Positions 46,126 to 54,947 of a DNA stretch of 64,000 bases are shown here, piece after piece. The position numbers were made by a program, and so were the translations under genes. Below the pieces are notes generated by a model. It was not told where the DNA came from. It saw nothing but the letters and a program-made list of their open reading frames with translations, and made no database searches. Where the stretch lies: the NCBI GenBank assembly GCA_020199835.1, contig JAIVJV010000001.1, positions 186,001-250,000 on the forward strand. The letters run 5' to 3'. Numbering within the stretch: position 1 is the stretch's first letter; each line of letters begins with the position of its first letter. This stretch comes from Acidobacteriota bacterium (lineage in GTDB: Bacteria; Acidobacteriota; Blastocatellia; Pyrinomonadales; Pyrinomonadaceae).

Positions 46126-49100
46126 TATACACAAAATACTGATCATCGGTTCTGGTCCAATCGTTATCGGACAGGCCTGTGAGTTTGACTACTCCGGCAC
46201 TCAAGCGTGCAAAGCTCTGAGGCAGGAGGGGTACCGCACGATCCTCGTCAACTCCAATCCTGCGACGATCATGACGGACCCGGACACGGCGGACGTCACT
46301 TACATCGAGCCGCTGACCGTTCAGACCGTGTCAGCGATCATTCGGCGCGAGCGTCCTGACGCGTTGCTGCCGACGGTTGGTGGTCAAACCGCGCTGAACC
46401 TCGCCATCGCGCTTACCGATTCATCTGTGCTCGCCGAGTACAACGTCGAACTCATCGGCGCGCGGCGCGAAGCGATTCGCATCGCTGAGGACCGGATGTT
46501 GTTCAAACAGGCGATGGACGAAGCGGGACTGCCGATGCCTCGCGGCGGTTTTGTTAACTGCTGGGAAGACGCGAAACCGTTAGTGGAAGTGACCGGCTAT
46601 CCCGCGATCATTCGACCTTCGTTCACACTCGGCGGCACTGGCGGCGGCATTGCTTACAACCCGGAAGAGTTTGAAGAGATCGTGCGGCGCGGCCTCGCGG
46701 CGTCGCCGATTCACGAAGTGTTGATCGAGGAGTCGATCCTGGGTTGGAAAGAGTTTGAGCTCGAGGTGATGCGCGACCTCGCGGATAACGTCGTCATCAT
46801 CTGCTCTATCGAGAACTTCGATCCGATGGGTGTGCACACAGGCGACTCGATCACCGTCGCGCCCGCGCAAACGCTGAGCGACTTCGAATACCAGCGTCTG
46901 CGTGACATGGCGATCACGTGCATGCGCAAAGTCGGCGTGGAAACCGGTGGTTCAAATATCCAGTTTGCCGTTAATCCTGAAAACGGCGACGTCAAGATCA
47001 TCGAGATGAACCCGCGCGTCTCGCGTTCGTCAGCGTTAGCGTCGAAAGCGACCGGATTTCCGATTGCGAAGATCGCCGCGAAGCTCGCGGTCGGCTACAC
47101 GCTCGATGAGATTCCGAACGACATCACGTTGAAGACACCGGCTTCGTTCGAGCCGACGATCGATTACGTCGTCGCCAAGATTCCCAAGTGGAACTTCGAG
47201 AAGTTTGCGGAAGCAAAGGACGAGCTCGGAACGCAGATGAAATCGGTTGGCGAGGTAATGGCGATCGGGCGCACGTTCAAGGAAGCGCTGTTCAAAGGAT
47301 TGCGTTCGCTCGAGTCCGTCAATCCGCTGCGGCTCGAAGACGTGCCGCTCAACGAACTGGAACGAAAACTCGCGCGGCCCAACTCGCATCGCTTCTCCTA
47401 CGTCAGTTACGCGATCGACAAGGGAATGCCGCATTCCGAGATCTATCGGCTGTCGCGTATCGATCCATGGTTTTTGGACCAACTCTCCGCCGTGATGGAA
47501 ACGCAGCAGGAGGTCGAAGGACGCGAACTCGAAGAGATCTCCGCGTCAACCCTTGCGTCCTTCAAAGAGACGGGCCTTTCGGATCGCCGCCTCGCTTATC
47601 TCACCGGACGCAGGGAAGACGAAGTGCGAGCTTATCGCAAGAGTCTCGGCATCGAGCCGGTTTACAAACGAGTGGACACGTGCGGCGCTGAGTTTGAGTC
47701 GTTCACGCCGTATCTTTACTCGACTTATGAAACCGAAGACGAGGCAGCGCCGACCGATAGACGCAAGATCATGATTCTCGGCTCGGGCCCAAATCGGATC
47801 GGACAGGGAATCGAGTTTGACTATTGCTGTTGCCATGCCGCCTTTGCACTCCGTGAAGCGGGTTTCGAAACGATCATGGTCAACTGCAACCCCGAAACGG
47901 TTTCGACTGACTACGACACGTCAGACCGGCTCTACTTTGAACCACTCACGTTCGAAGACGTGATGAATATCGTGGACGTCGAGAAACCCGAGGGTGTAAT
48001 TGTGCAGTTTGGCGGGCAGACGCCGCTCAATCTCGCGATGCCGCTTCATCGTGCGGGCGTGCCGATCATCGGTACTTCGCCTGATTCAATCGATCTCGCG
48101 GAAGACCGCGAACGATTCGGCGCGTTGCTCAACAGGCTGGGGATCCCGCAGCCGGAGAACGGCATGGCGATGACCGGGGCTGAAGCGAGAACAGTCGCCA
48201 GACGTCTCGGTTATCCGGTGCTGGTGCGACCAAGTTACGTGCTCGGCGGCCGCGCGATGGCGATCGTTTACGACGAAGAGAGCCTGGACCATTACGTCCG
48301 CGCTGCCTTGGGAATCGCTCCCGATCGTCCGGTGCTGATCGATAAGTTTCTCGAGCAGGCGGTGGAGTTTGACGTCGACGTGCTGGCCGATGAGAGCGAC
48401 TGCGTCATTGCCGGCATTCAGGAACACATCGAGGAAGCGGGCATTCACTCGGGCGATTCGTCATGCGTGCTGCCTGCCGTACGCACCGAACCGGAACACG
48501 TCGAGACGATGCGTTTGTACACGCGCAAAATGGCTCGCGCGCTCGGCGTGCGTGGTCTGATGAACGTGCAGTTTGCGATCAAGGACCATCGCGTTTACGT
48601 GCTCGAAGTAAACCCGCGCGCTTCACGAACAGTTCCCTTCGTTTCGAAAGCGACTGGTGTTCCGCTCGCGCGTATTGCGTCGCTTGTTATGGCCGGTGCG
48701 AGTTTGAAGAAGTTCAACCTCCCTGACGAACTGACAGTGTCGCGGTTCTTCGTCAAGTCACCGGTGTTTCCGTTCGGAAAGTTTCCGGAAGTCGATCCCG
48801 TTCTCGGACCGGAGATGCACTCGACCGGAGAAGTGATGGGAATCGGTGATACGTTTGGCGAAGCCTACGGCAAAGCGATGACTGCCGCGGGTCTGACGCT
48901 TCCAACGAGCGGCACTGCTTTCATCAGTGTGAATCACGCCGACAAAGGTCAGGCAGTGTTGCTCGCTCGCCGTCTCGTTCGACTGGGATTCAAGTTGAGG
49001 GCAACTGTGGGCACGGCCGCGCGGTTGCGCGAGGTCGGACTCGAAGTTGAAGAAGTATTCAAGGTTAATGAGGGTCGTCCCAATATCGTGGACCACATCA

Positions 49101-49324
49101 AGCAGTGTGAAGTCGCGTTGATCATAAACACGCCGCTGGGTCGCGTTTCGCATCGTGACGAACAAGAGATTCGTCAGGCCGCGCTCCAGTACAACATTCC
49201 CTGTGTCACAACCATAACGGGCGCGCGCGCAATAGTTGAGGCAATCGGCGCCCAAAACAACAACCAAACCACCGTGCATTCACTACAAGAACTGCACGCA
49301 CCGCGTAGTCTCGCTGCTGCTTAA
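46109..49324 (+). CDS. carB: carbamoyl phosphate synthase large subunit
   Basis: A full-length 1071-residue CarB that makes carbamoyl phosphate from bicarbonate, ammonia and two ATP. Both ATP-grasp halves are visible ([20 protein letters not shown] at the start; [20 protein letters not shown] near residue 555), with the conserved [10 protein letters not shown] and YVLGGRAM loops, and a C-terminal MGS-like domain from about 930. No carA (glutaminase subunit) is adjacent or elsewhere in the window, so it must either borrow the housekeeping CarA or use free ammonia. Its position overlapping a carbamoyltransferase gene points to a dedicated supply for the peptide rather than to pyrimidine or arginine synthesis, although this could be the only carB of the genome. 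Confidence 0.97.
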   Translation: MPKRTDIHKILIIGSGPIVIGQACEFDYSGTQACKALRQEGYRTILVNSNPATIMTDPDTADVTYIEPLTVQTVSAIIRRERPDALLPTVGGQTALNLAIALTDSSVLAEYNVELIGARREAIRIAEDRMLFKQAMDEAGLPMPRGGFVNCWEDAKPLVEVTGYPAIIRPSFTLGGTGGGIAYNPEEFEEIVRRGLAASPIHEVLIEESILGWKEFELEVMRDLADNVVIICSIENFDPMGVHTGDSITVAPAQTLSDFEYQRLRDMAITCMRKVGVETGGSNIQFAVNPENGDVKIIEMNPRVSRSSALASKATGFPIAKIAAKLAVGYTLDEIPNDITLKTPASFEPTIDYVVAKIPKWNFEKFAEAKDELGTQMKSVGEVMAIGRTFKEALFKGLRSLESVNPLRLEDVPLNELERKLARPNSHRFSYVSYAIDKGMPHSEIYRLSRIDPWFLDQLSAVMETQQEVEGRELEEISASTLASFKETGLSDRRLAYLTGRREDEVRAYRKSLGIEPVYKRVDTCGAEFESFTPYLYSTYETEDEAAPTDRRKIMILGSGPNRIGQGIEFDYCCCHAAFALREAGFETIMVNCNPETVSTDYDTSDRLYFEPLTFEDVMNIVDVEKPEGVIVQFGGQTPLNLAMPLHRAGVPIIGTSPDSIDLAEDRERFGALLNRLGIPQPENGMAMTGAEARTVARRLGYPVLVRPSYVLGGRAMAIVYDEESLDHYVRAALGIAPDRPVLIDKFLEQAVEFDVDVLADESDCVIAGIQEHIEEAGIHSGDSSCVLPAVRTEPEHVETMRLYTRKMARALGVRGLMNVQFAIKDHRVYVLEVNPRASRTVPFVSKATGVPLARIASLVMAGASLKKFNLPDELTVSRFFVKSPVFPFGKFPEVDPVLGPEMHSTGEVMGIGDTFGEAYGKAMTAAGLTLPTSGTAFISVNHADKGQAVLLARRLVRLGFKLRATVGTAARLREVGLEVEEVFKVNEGRPNIVDHIKQCEVALIINTPLGRVSHRDEQEIRQAALQYNIPCVTTITGARAIVEAIGAQNNNQTTVHSLQELHAPRSLAAA

Positions 49325-49385
49325 CCCGTCCGGCTTTTCGTTGTCAAAACTCCTCCCGGTCCAGCAATAATAAAGGAGCACCCTC

Positions 49386-50531
49386 ATGGATCTCGTGAAT
49401 ATCGGCAGACCTCGGTACGTCAACAAGCTTGACCAGGTTAAAGGGTTGAGCGAACAAGAGAGGCAGCAGCTCCAACCCGTAGCTGAGAAATTCGCCTTCC
49501 GCACTAATGACTATTATCAATCCTTAATCGACTGGAACGATCCGGATGATCCGATTCGACGAATCGTGATGCCCGACGTGCAGGAGATGGAAGAGTTTGG
49601 CGAGTTAGATGCTTCGGACGAGCATTCTTACACCCGCGTCAAAGGTCTTGAACACAAGTACGGCGACACTGCGCTGCTGCTGGTGAACAACGTCTGTGGC
49701 GCTTACTGTCGTTTCTGTTTTCGCAAACGACTTTTCACCGACGACAACGACGAGGTCACCAGCGACATCACGGACGCCGTCGAATACATTCGGCAGCATC
49801 CGGAAATCAACAACGTACTGCTGTCGGGCGGCGATCCGATGATCATGTCTACGGCAAAACTGGGCCGCATTATTCAACAGCTCAGGGACATCGATCACGT
49901 ACGCATTATCCGCATCGGCACGAAGATGACCGCTTTCGATCCTTATCGCATTCTCAACGACCCCTCACTCCTGGAAATGTTGAGTCAGTACAGTCTGCCG
50001 GATCGCAAGATCTTCGTGATGGCCCACTTCAACCACCCGCGCGAGTTAACGGAACCCGCACTCAAGGGCTTGCAGCTATTGCAAAAGGCGGGTGCGATCA
50101 CGGTTAACCAGTCGCCGCTGATCCGCGGCGTTAACGACAAACCGGAGATCATCGCCGAGCTGTTCGGCCGGCTCTCGTTCAACGGCGTCGTGCCTTACTA
50201 CCTCTTCATCTGCCGTCCCACCTTGGGCAATGAACCGTACATGGTGCCGGTCGAAAAAGCGTTCGAGATTTTTGAAGAAGCGCGGCGCCGGCTGGCGGGG
50301 CTCGCAAAGAACGCGAGACTCTGCATGTCGCATCGCACCGGCAAAGTCGAGGTACTAGGAAAGTTGGATGGAAAAATTGTGTTTCGTTATCACCGCGCGC
50401 CAGACCCGGTCGATTGCGGCCGCGTGATGATATTTGACAGTGATCCCGCGGCCGCCTGGCTCGACGACTACCTGAAGCCGGAAAGTGTTAGCTACAGGGT
50501 CAAAACGCAGGCTCAAACCGTATCTGCTTGA
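49386..50531 (+). CDS. KamA-type radical SAM 2,3-aminomutase
   Basis: A 381-residue PLP- and SAM-dependent aminomutase family protein. The cluster cysteines are C104, C108 and C111 (CGAYCRFCFRKR), followed by LLSGGDP and a C-terminal TGKVEVLGK whose first lysine could hold PLP. Known members convert L-lysine, arginine or glutamate to the beta-amino acid; some are EF-P lysine modifiers, which are shorter. In an NRPS cluster a beta-lysine or beta-arginine building block is the natural guess. Substrate cannot be told from the sequence by eye. AAAGGAG precedes the ATG at good spacing; a 61-base gap separates it from carB. Confidence 0.9.
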   Translation: MDLVNIGRPRYVNKLDQVKGLSEQERQQLQPVAEKFAFRTNDYYQSLIDWNDPDDPIRRIVMPDVQEMEEFGELDASDEHSYTRVKGLEHKYGDTALLLVNNVCGAYCRFCFRKRLFTDDNDEVTSDITDAVEYIRQHPEINNVLLSGGDPMIMSTAKLGRIIQQLRDIDHVRIIRIGTKMTAFDPYRILNDPSLLEMLSQYSLPDRKIFVMAHFNHPRELTEPALKGLQLLQKAGAITVNQSPLIRGVNDKPEIIAELFGRLSFNGVVPYYLFICRPTLGNEPYMVPVEKAFEIFEEARRRLAGLAKNARLCMSHRTGKVEVLGKLDGKIVFRYHRAPDPVDCGRVMIFDSDPAAAWLDDYLKPESVSYRVKTQAQTVSA

Positions 50532-50541
50532 GGCAACAGAG

Positions 50542-51825
50542 ATGGCCACCAATCGCGACTTGTTCAACCTGATGGGAGCTATATCGCAGCCCGCGGTGGA
50601 TGCGGCCAATCGGGAGTTTTACGGAAAGATCACCTATCCGTGGCCGCAGATGACATATCCGACCTACGCCGATCCTCACTGCGGGACTGTCTTTCTGAAC
50701 CAGGAGCTGGGCGATTTTACACACGCACGGATACAGCCGCGTCCGCGGATCTGGGTTGCGGGTTGTGGCTCCAATCAGGCGACGCTCACCGCGCTGAGGT
50801 TTCCTGGATCCGAAATAATAGCGACGGATATTTCGGCTCCTTCGCTTGCGGTTTGCGAAACGAACCTCGCTCAAGTGGACGCGCAGAACGTGACGGTGAA
50901 AGAGCAAAGCATCAACGAAGCAGATTATCAAGAGGAGTTTGATTACATCATTTGTACCGGCGTGATTCATCACAACGCCGATCCGGCGATTCCTCTGGTG
51001 CGTCTCGCAGCAGCCCTGAAACGTAACGGCGTTCTGGAACTGGCCGTTTACAACTACTATCACCGGATACTCACGACCGCTTATCAAAAAGCGATGCGTT
51101 ATCTGTTTATGGAAGATCCGGAGATCGATCTGGACCAGCAGTTGGAAGTTACCAGAGACCTGATGGAGACATTCCCTGTCGAAAACACGATGAGCTTTTA
51201 CCTGAAACAGGAGAAGCACCAATCACGCGAGTACCTCGCCGACTCTTTCCTGCAACCGGTGGAACACAGCTACACCGTCGAATCTCTCGTGGCACTGCTG
51301 CACACGGCAGGCCTGGAGATAATTCTTCCATGTGTGTACGTGTTTGATAAGTCAGGGAGAATGAACTGGCACCTGGAGTTTGCTAACGAAGTAGCTGCGC
51401 GTCATTACGAGAACCTGCCGGACGTTGCGCGTTGGCAAATTAGTAACCTTCTGATGGTTGAACGTTCCCCGAGTCTTGTCTTCTACGTCCAACGAAAGAA
51501 TTCGAGTATTCGCAGAAAGTCGGAGCGAGAAGTTTGCGAGGAATTTCTGAATACGAGATTTGCAAGATATAGCACGGTCATAAAGAACTACGTTGGTGGC
51601 AATGGTAATTATCAGTTTAGTGCGACGCCTATTCCACACCCGAGTCCTCGTGTGCCGGTAGACCAAACGGCCCGCAGTATCTTCAAAGAGGTCAGTCACG
51701 ACAAAACTATTCGCGAAGTGCTGGAAACCCTTGACCTCAAGCCAACTTTCGCATTGGTCAACAACGCCCGCATCCAACTGACCACGCCACACTTTCCATA
51801 TCTCAAGGCAGTGCAGCGAACCTGA
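50542..51825 (+). CDS. SAM-dependent methyltransferase
   Basis: A 427-residue class I methyltransferase. The SAM-binding loop is VAGCGSNQATLTAL near residue 72, then an acidic strand end IATDIS and the post-motif ICTGVIHHN. The C-terminal 130 residues are not recognised. I chose ATG 50542, just after the aminomutase stop, with GAGGCAACAGAG upstream; an in-frame start at 50485 would overlap that gene. It may methylate an N, O or C atom of a precursor or of the peptide. No specific subgroup is recognised. Confidence 0.85.
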   Translation: MATNRDLFNLMGAISQPAVDAANREFYGKITYPWPQMTYPTYADPHCGTVFLNQELGDFTHARIQPRPRIWVAGCGSNQATLTALRFPGSEIIATDISAPSLAVCETNLAQVDAQNVTVKEQSINEADYQEEFDYIICTGVIHHNADPAIPLVRLAAALKRNGVLELAVYNYYHRILTTAYQKAMRYLFMEDPEIDLDQQLEVTRDLMETFPVENTMSFYLKQEKHQSREYLADSFLQPVEHSYTVESLVALLHTAGLEIILPCVYVFDKSGRMNWHLEFANEVAARHYENLPDVARWQISNLLMVERSPSLVFYVQRKNSSIRRKSEREVCEEFLNTRFARYSTVIKNYVGGNGNYQFSATPIPHPSPRVPVDQTARSIFKEVSHDKTIREVLETLDLKPTFALVNNARIQLTTPHFPYLKAVQRT

Positions 51826-51851
51826 TCGTAAGACTGCACAAAGGAGTAGTA

Positions 51852-53504
51852 ATGAATCAGTCGACCTTTACCAACAAGCAGCAACTGGAGTGTCTGATCC
51901 TCGGACATTACGACCTGGGGTTTGATTTTCACGAGAACCTCCAGCGATCGCGGGGCCTCACATCGGGCGAGTATCGCAACCTCCGAATGGATTTCATCAC
52001 CCTCGATGGTCAGAAGATGCCGTATCTAAACGTGCTCAACCACCTTAGCGATCAGCGGCTGCACTGGACCGAGATGACGCAGGTCGCGCCTGTGTACCTG
52101 GCCAGCTTTCTTTCTGGTCTGGGCATCGACGCCGACTTCTCGAGCTTTTTCTATTCGCAAAGAGACGAGTTGAACGAGCTCCTGAGCCGCCGGCCAAAGG
52201 TCGTGGCGTTGACGACTACTCTTTACCTCACGCCGCTCGTGGCGAAGGAGGTGGTGAAGTTCGTCCGCGAGAAGAGTCCCGATTCGTTCATCGTCGTGGG
52301 TGGACCGTTGATCGACAATCTCGCCTATCATCTCGAGGAAGCAGACTTCCGAATCATTCTCGAAGACATTGGCAGCGACGCCTATGTCCAGCAAAAACAA
52401 GGTGAGCAAACGCTGGCCAACATGTTGCTCAGACTGAGAGAAAGCAACGATCTGAGCAAAGTCAGAAACTGCTACATCAAGTGGAATGGACAGTTTGTTT
52501 TCACCGGCGCTGAAGCAGAGTTTTCGTTAGCGCCGATCAACTGGGACAACTACACCACGAAGAATCTCGGTTCGACCCTGCAAACACGAACGGCTTTGAG
52601 CTGCCCGTTCCGTTGCACGTTCTGCGACTATCCGGTGCGCGCAGGGAAGTGGGTGCCACAGGAGATCACGTCGGTCGAACACGAGCTGCGGCAGATCCAG
52701 GAACGATCCAACGTAAGGAACCTTGTATTCATCGACGACACGTTCAACGTGCCCGCAGATCGCTTCAAAGAGATCCTGCGCATGATGATCCGCAATCAGT
52801 TCACCTTCCGTTGGTACTCCTACCTGCGCTGCAACATCATGGACGAAGAACTCTGCGATCTGATGGCGCGCAGCAACTGCGGCGGCGTGTTTCTTGGGAT
52901 CGAATCAGGCGATCCGGACGTGCTGAAGATCATGAAGAAGGTGGCGACGCCGGAACAGTACCTGCGCGGCATGAAGTTGCTCAACGCCAGCGGCATCATG
53001 ACGTTTGCTTCGCTCATCGTCGGCTTCCCCGGTGAAACTGAACGAAGCGTCGAGAACACGATTCAGCTTTTGCAGGATGCTGGTCCAACGTTCTTCCGCG
53101 GCGAGATCTGGTACAACAATCCGCGTGCGCCGATCTACTCCAAGAGTAAAGACGTCCACAACATCAACGGCTTCGGCTATAAGTGGCGCCACAATACGAT
53201 GGATTGGGAGCAGGGTTGTGAAATGGTGTTGAAGTTGTTCAAAACCGTGAGTAATTCGACCTGGCTGCCGATGTACGACTTCGACTTCTGGATCCTGCCG
53301 TATCTCGAAGGAAAAGGACTCACCGTGGATCAGATCAAAAACTTCGTGGGCGCCTGCGGCGATCTGCTATCGATGGAGATCGGACTACCCAGAGGCGGAA
53401 AGATCGTCACCGACAGAGCCCAAGCCGAAAACAACCTGCGGCAGATCTGCGCTGACATTCAAAGCAGCAGTTTCCCCGCCGCCGCTGTCGCTTATAGCAG
53501 CTAA
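51852..53504 (+). CDS. cobalamin-binding radical SAM enzyme, PhpK-like, copy 2
   Basis: A 550-residue paralogue of the protein at 20845-22503: B12-binding-like N-terminal region with VVGGPLID, cluster cysteines C251, C255 and C258 (CPFRCTFC), then DYPVRAG and VFIDDTFNVP, all at matching spacing. AAAGGAG precedes the ATG. The two copies are diverged enough to have different substrates or positions. Expected reaction: methyl transfer from methylcobalamin to an unactivated carbon. It sits between a SAM methyltransferase gene and the MbtH-fusion gene. Confidence 0.9.
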   Translation: MNQSTFTNKQQLECLILGHYDLGFDFHENLQRSRGLTSGEYRNLRMDFITLDGQKMPYLNVLNHLSDQRLHWTEMTQVAPVYLASFLSGLGIDADFSSFFYSQRDELNELLSRRPKVVALTTTLYLTPLVAKEVVKFVREKSPDSFIVVGGPLIDNLAYHLEEADFRIILEDIGSDAYVQQKQGEQTLANMLLRLRESNDLSKVRNCYIKWNGQFVFTGAEAEFSLAPINWDNYTTKNLGSTLQTRTALSCPFRCTFCDYPVRAGKWVPQEITSVEHELRQIQERSNVRNLVFIDDTFNVPADRFKEILRMMIRNQFTFRWYSYLRCNIMDEELCDLMARSNCGGVFLGIESGDPDVLKIMKKVATPEQYLRGMKLLNASGIMTFASLIVGFPGETERSVENTIQLLQDAGPTFFRGEIWYNNPRAPIYSKSKDVHNINGFGYKWRHNTMDWEQGCEMVLKLFKTVSNSTWLPMYDFDFWILPYLEGKGLTVDQIKNFVGACGDLLSMEIGLPRGGKIVTDRAQAENNLRQICADIQSSSFPAAAVAYSS

Positions 53505-53538
53505 CAAGATCATGTTCAGAGAGTAAGGAGAAGAGCAC

Positions 53539-54123
53539 ATGTCTTACAACGAAGACGAAGACAAAACTATTTACAAAGTGGTCGTGAATCACGAGGAGCA
53601 ATATTCGATTTGGCCCGAATATCGCGAGAACCCGCCCGGTTGGAGCGACGTCGGGAAAGTCGGTCCGAAAGCGGAATGTCTTGCCTACATCAAGGAGGTG
53701 TGGACCGACATGCGGCCGCTCAGCCTGCGGAAGAAGATGGACGAGATGGCGAAGAATCCGCCGCCGCCGCCGGCAGATTCAACTCCGCGAGGACCAAGCC
53801 TGGTTGATCGACTCTCGATCGGCGATCACAAGATCGTCGTCAGCCAACGTCCGGAGCCGACAGTCCAGGCGCTCAAAGACGCTATCGAGAACGGTTACGT
53901 GCGCGTCAAGTTTACCGAGACGCAGGGCGGAACGGAGTTGGGGTTCAAAGTGGACAAGGATGCCTCTGACATTACGGGAGCGGACTTCGAAACAGGAACC
54001 GGCAAAGTGCGTGTCGTTGGTGGTCTAACTCTCGATTACACGAAGGTGCGTTGTGTCGCAAATATTGACCTGGCAACACTCGCAGGTGAAGGACATCTCG
54101 AGAAGGTCGAAGCGGCGGCGTAA
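53539..54123 (+). CDS. MbtH-like protein with an extra C-terminal domain
   Basis: A 194-residue protein. Residues 1-70 form a canonical MbtH domain, the small partner that stabilises and activates many NRPS adenylation domains: [38 protein letters not shown] proline-rich linker (about 72-88, with a run of five Pro) leads to a C-terminal part of roughly 105 residues that I do not recognise; it looks beta-rich ([40 protein letters not shown]). MbtH proteins are normally about 60-80 residues, so this is a fusion, not a variant length. The open frame runs through without interruption, with TAAGGAG before the ATG. Role of the added domain unknown. Confidence 0.92.
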   Translation: MSYNEDEDKTIYKVVVNHEEQYSIWPEYRENPPGWSDVGKVGPKAECLAYIKEVWTDMRPLSLRKKMDEMAKNPPPPPADSTPRGPSLVDRLSIGDHKIVVSQRPEPTVQALKDAIENGYVRVKFTETQGGTELGFKVDKDASDITGADFETGTGKVRVVGGLTLDYTKVRCVANIDLATLAGEGHLEKVEAAA

Positions 54124-54153
54124 ACGTGTCGTTACTCAACGTGAGGTGGAGAG

Positions 54154-54936
54154 TTGATGCCAGGTGTGACCCAAAGACGATCTTCAACGCCGTGGTTTAA
54201 CTGCGCGAAGCCAGATTCTCAGGCCCGGCTGCGTTTGTTCTGTTTTCCCTACGCTGGAGGTGGAGCAGCGATTTATCGCGGCTGGGAAAAGTACTTGGCG
54301 CCCGGTCTCGAAGTGTGGCCCGTGCAGCCGCCGGGCCGAGGCAGTCGTTTCAAGGAGCCCGCGTTTGACGCGATGAACTCTTTGGTGGAAGCAGTGGCGA
54401 TCGCAATCGAACCGTTTCTCGATCTTCCGATTGCCTTCTTCGGTCACAGTGTCGGCGCGTTTGCGAGCTTTGAGATGGCCCACCTGCTGTCGGAAAAGTT
54501 TGGCATCGAGGTTCGACATCTCTTCGTTTCCGGGGCTCGTGGTCCACACCTTCCGCGAAATCGCCGGGATATTCATGATCTGTCGGAAGAGGACTTCATC
54601 ACCGAACTAAAAACGCTGAACGGCACGCCACATGAAGTGCTGGAAAATCCCGACCTGATGAAGATGATCAGCGCTACGCTACGCGCGGATTTTGCAATCT
54701 CGGAGACGTACCGGGCTTCACTGGATCGGCCGCCTTTGAACTGCCCGATCACCGTGTTTGGGGGACTTGAAGATACTCTCGTGTCGAAAGAGGATCTCGA
54801 GGCCTGGAGACTACACACCACCAACTCGTTTGAGCTCTGGCAATTGCCCGGAGATCATTTCTTCATTCACAGTTCGGACACCGTCGTCCTGCAAATTCTT
54901 TCGCGCGAGCTCACCAGACTAATCAAACAAAACTAG
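54154..54936 (+). CDS. type II thioesterase (GrsT/SrfD-like)
   Basis: A 260-residue alpha/beta hydrolase that clears wrongly primed or stalled carrier domains of the synthetases. The nucleophile is Ser99 in FFGHSVGAFAS; the family signatures LFCFPYAGGGA and PPGRGSRFKEP are near the N terminus, the acid is in VFGGLEDTLVS, and His235 lies in PGDHFFIHS. GGTGGAGAG precedes the ATG. It stands alone as an editing enzyme, distinct from the release thioesterase fused to the terminal synthetase. Confidence 0.95.
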   Translation: MMPGVTQRRSSTPWFNCAKPDSQARLRLFCFPYAGGGAAIYRGWEKYLAPGLEVWPVQPPGRGSRFKEPAFDAMNSLVEAVAIAIEPFLDLPIAFFGHSVGAFASFEMAHLLSEKFGIEVRHLFVSGARGPHLPRNRRDIHDLSEEDFITELKTLNGTPHEVLENPDLMKMISATLRADFAISETYRASLDRPPLNCPITVFGGLEDTLVSKEDLEAWRLHTTNSFELWQLPGDHFFIHSSDTVVLQILSRELTRLIKQN

Positions 54937-54947
54937 AGGAGAACGCC

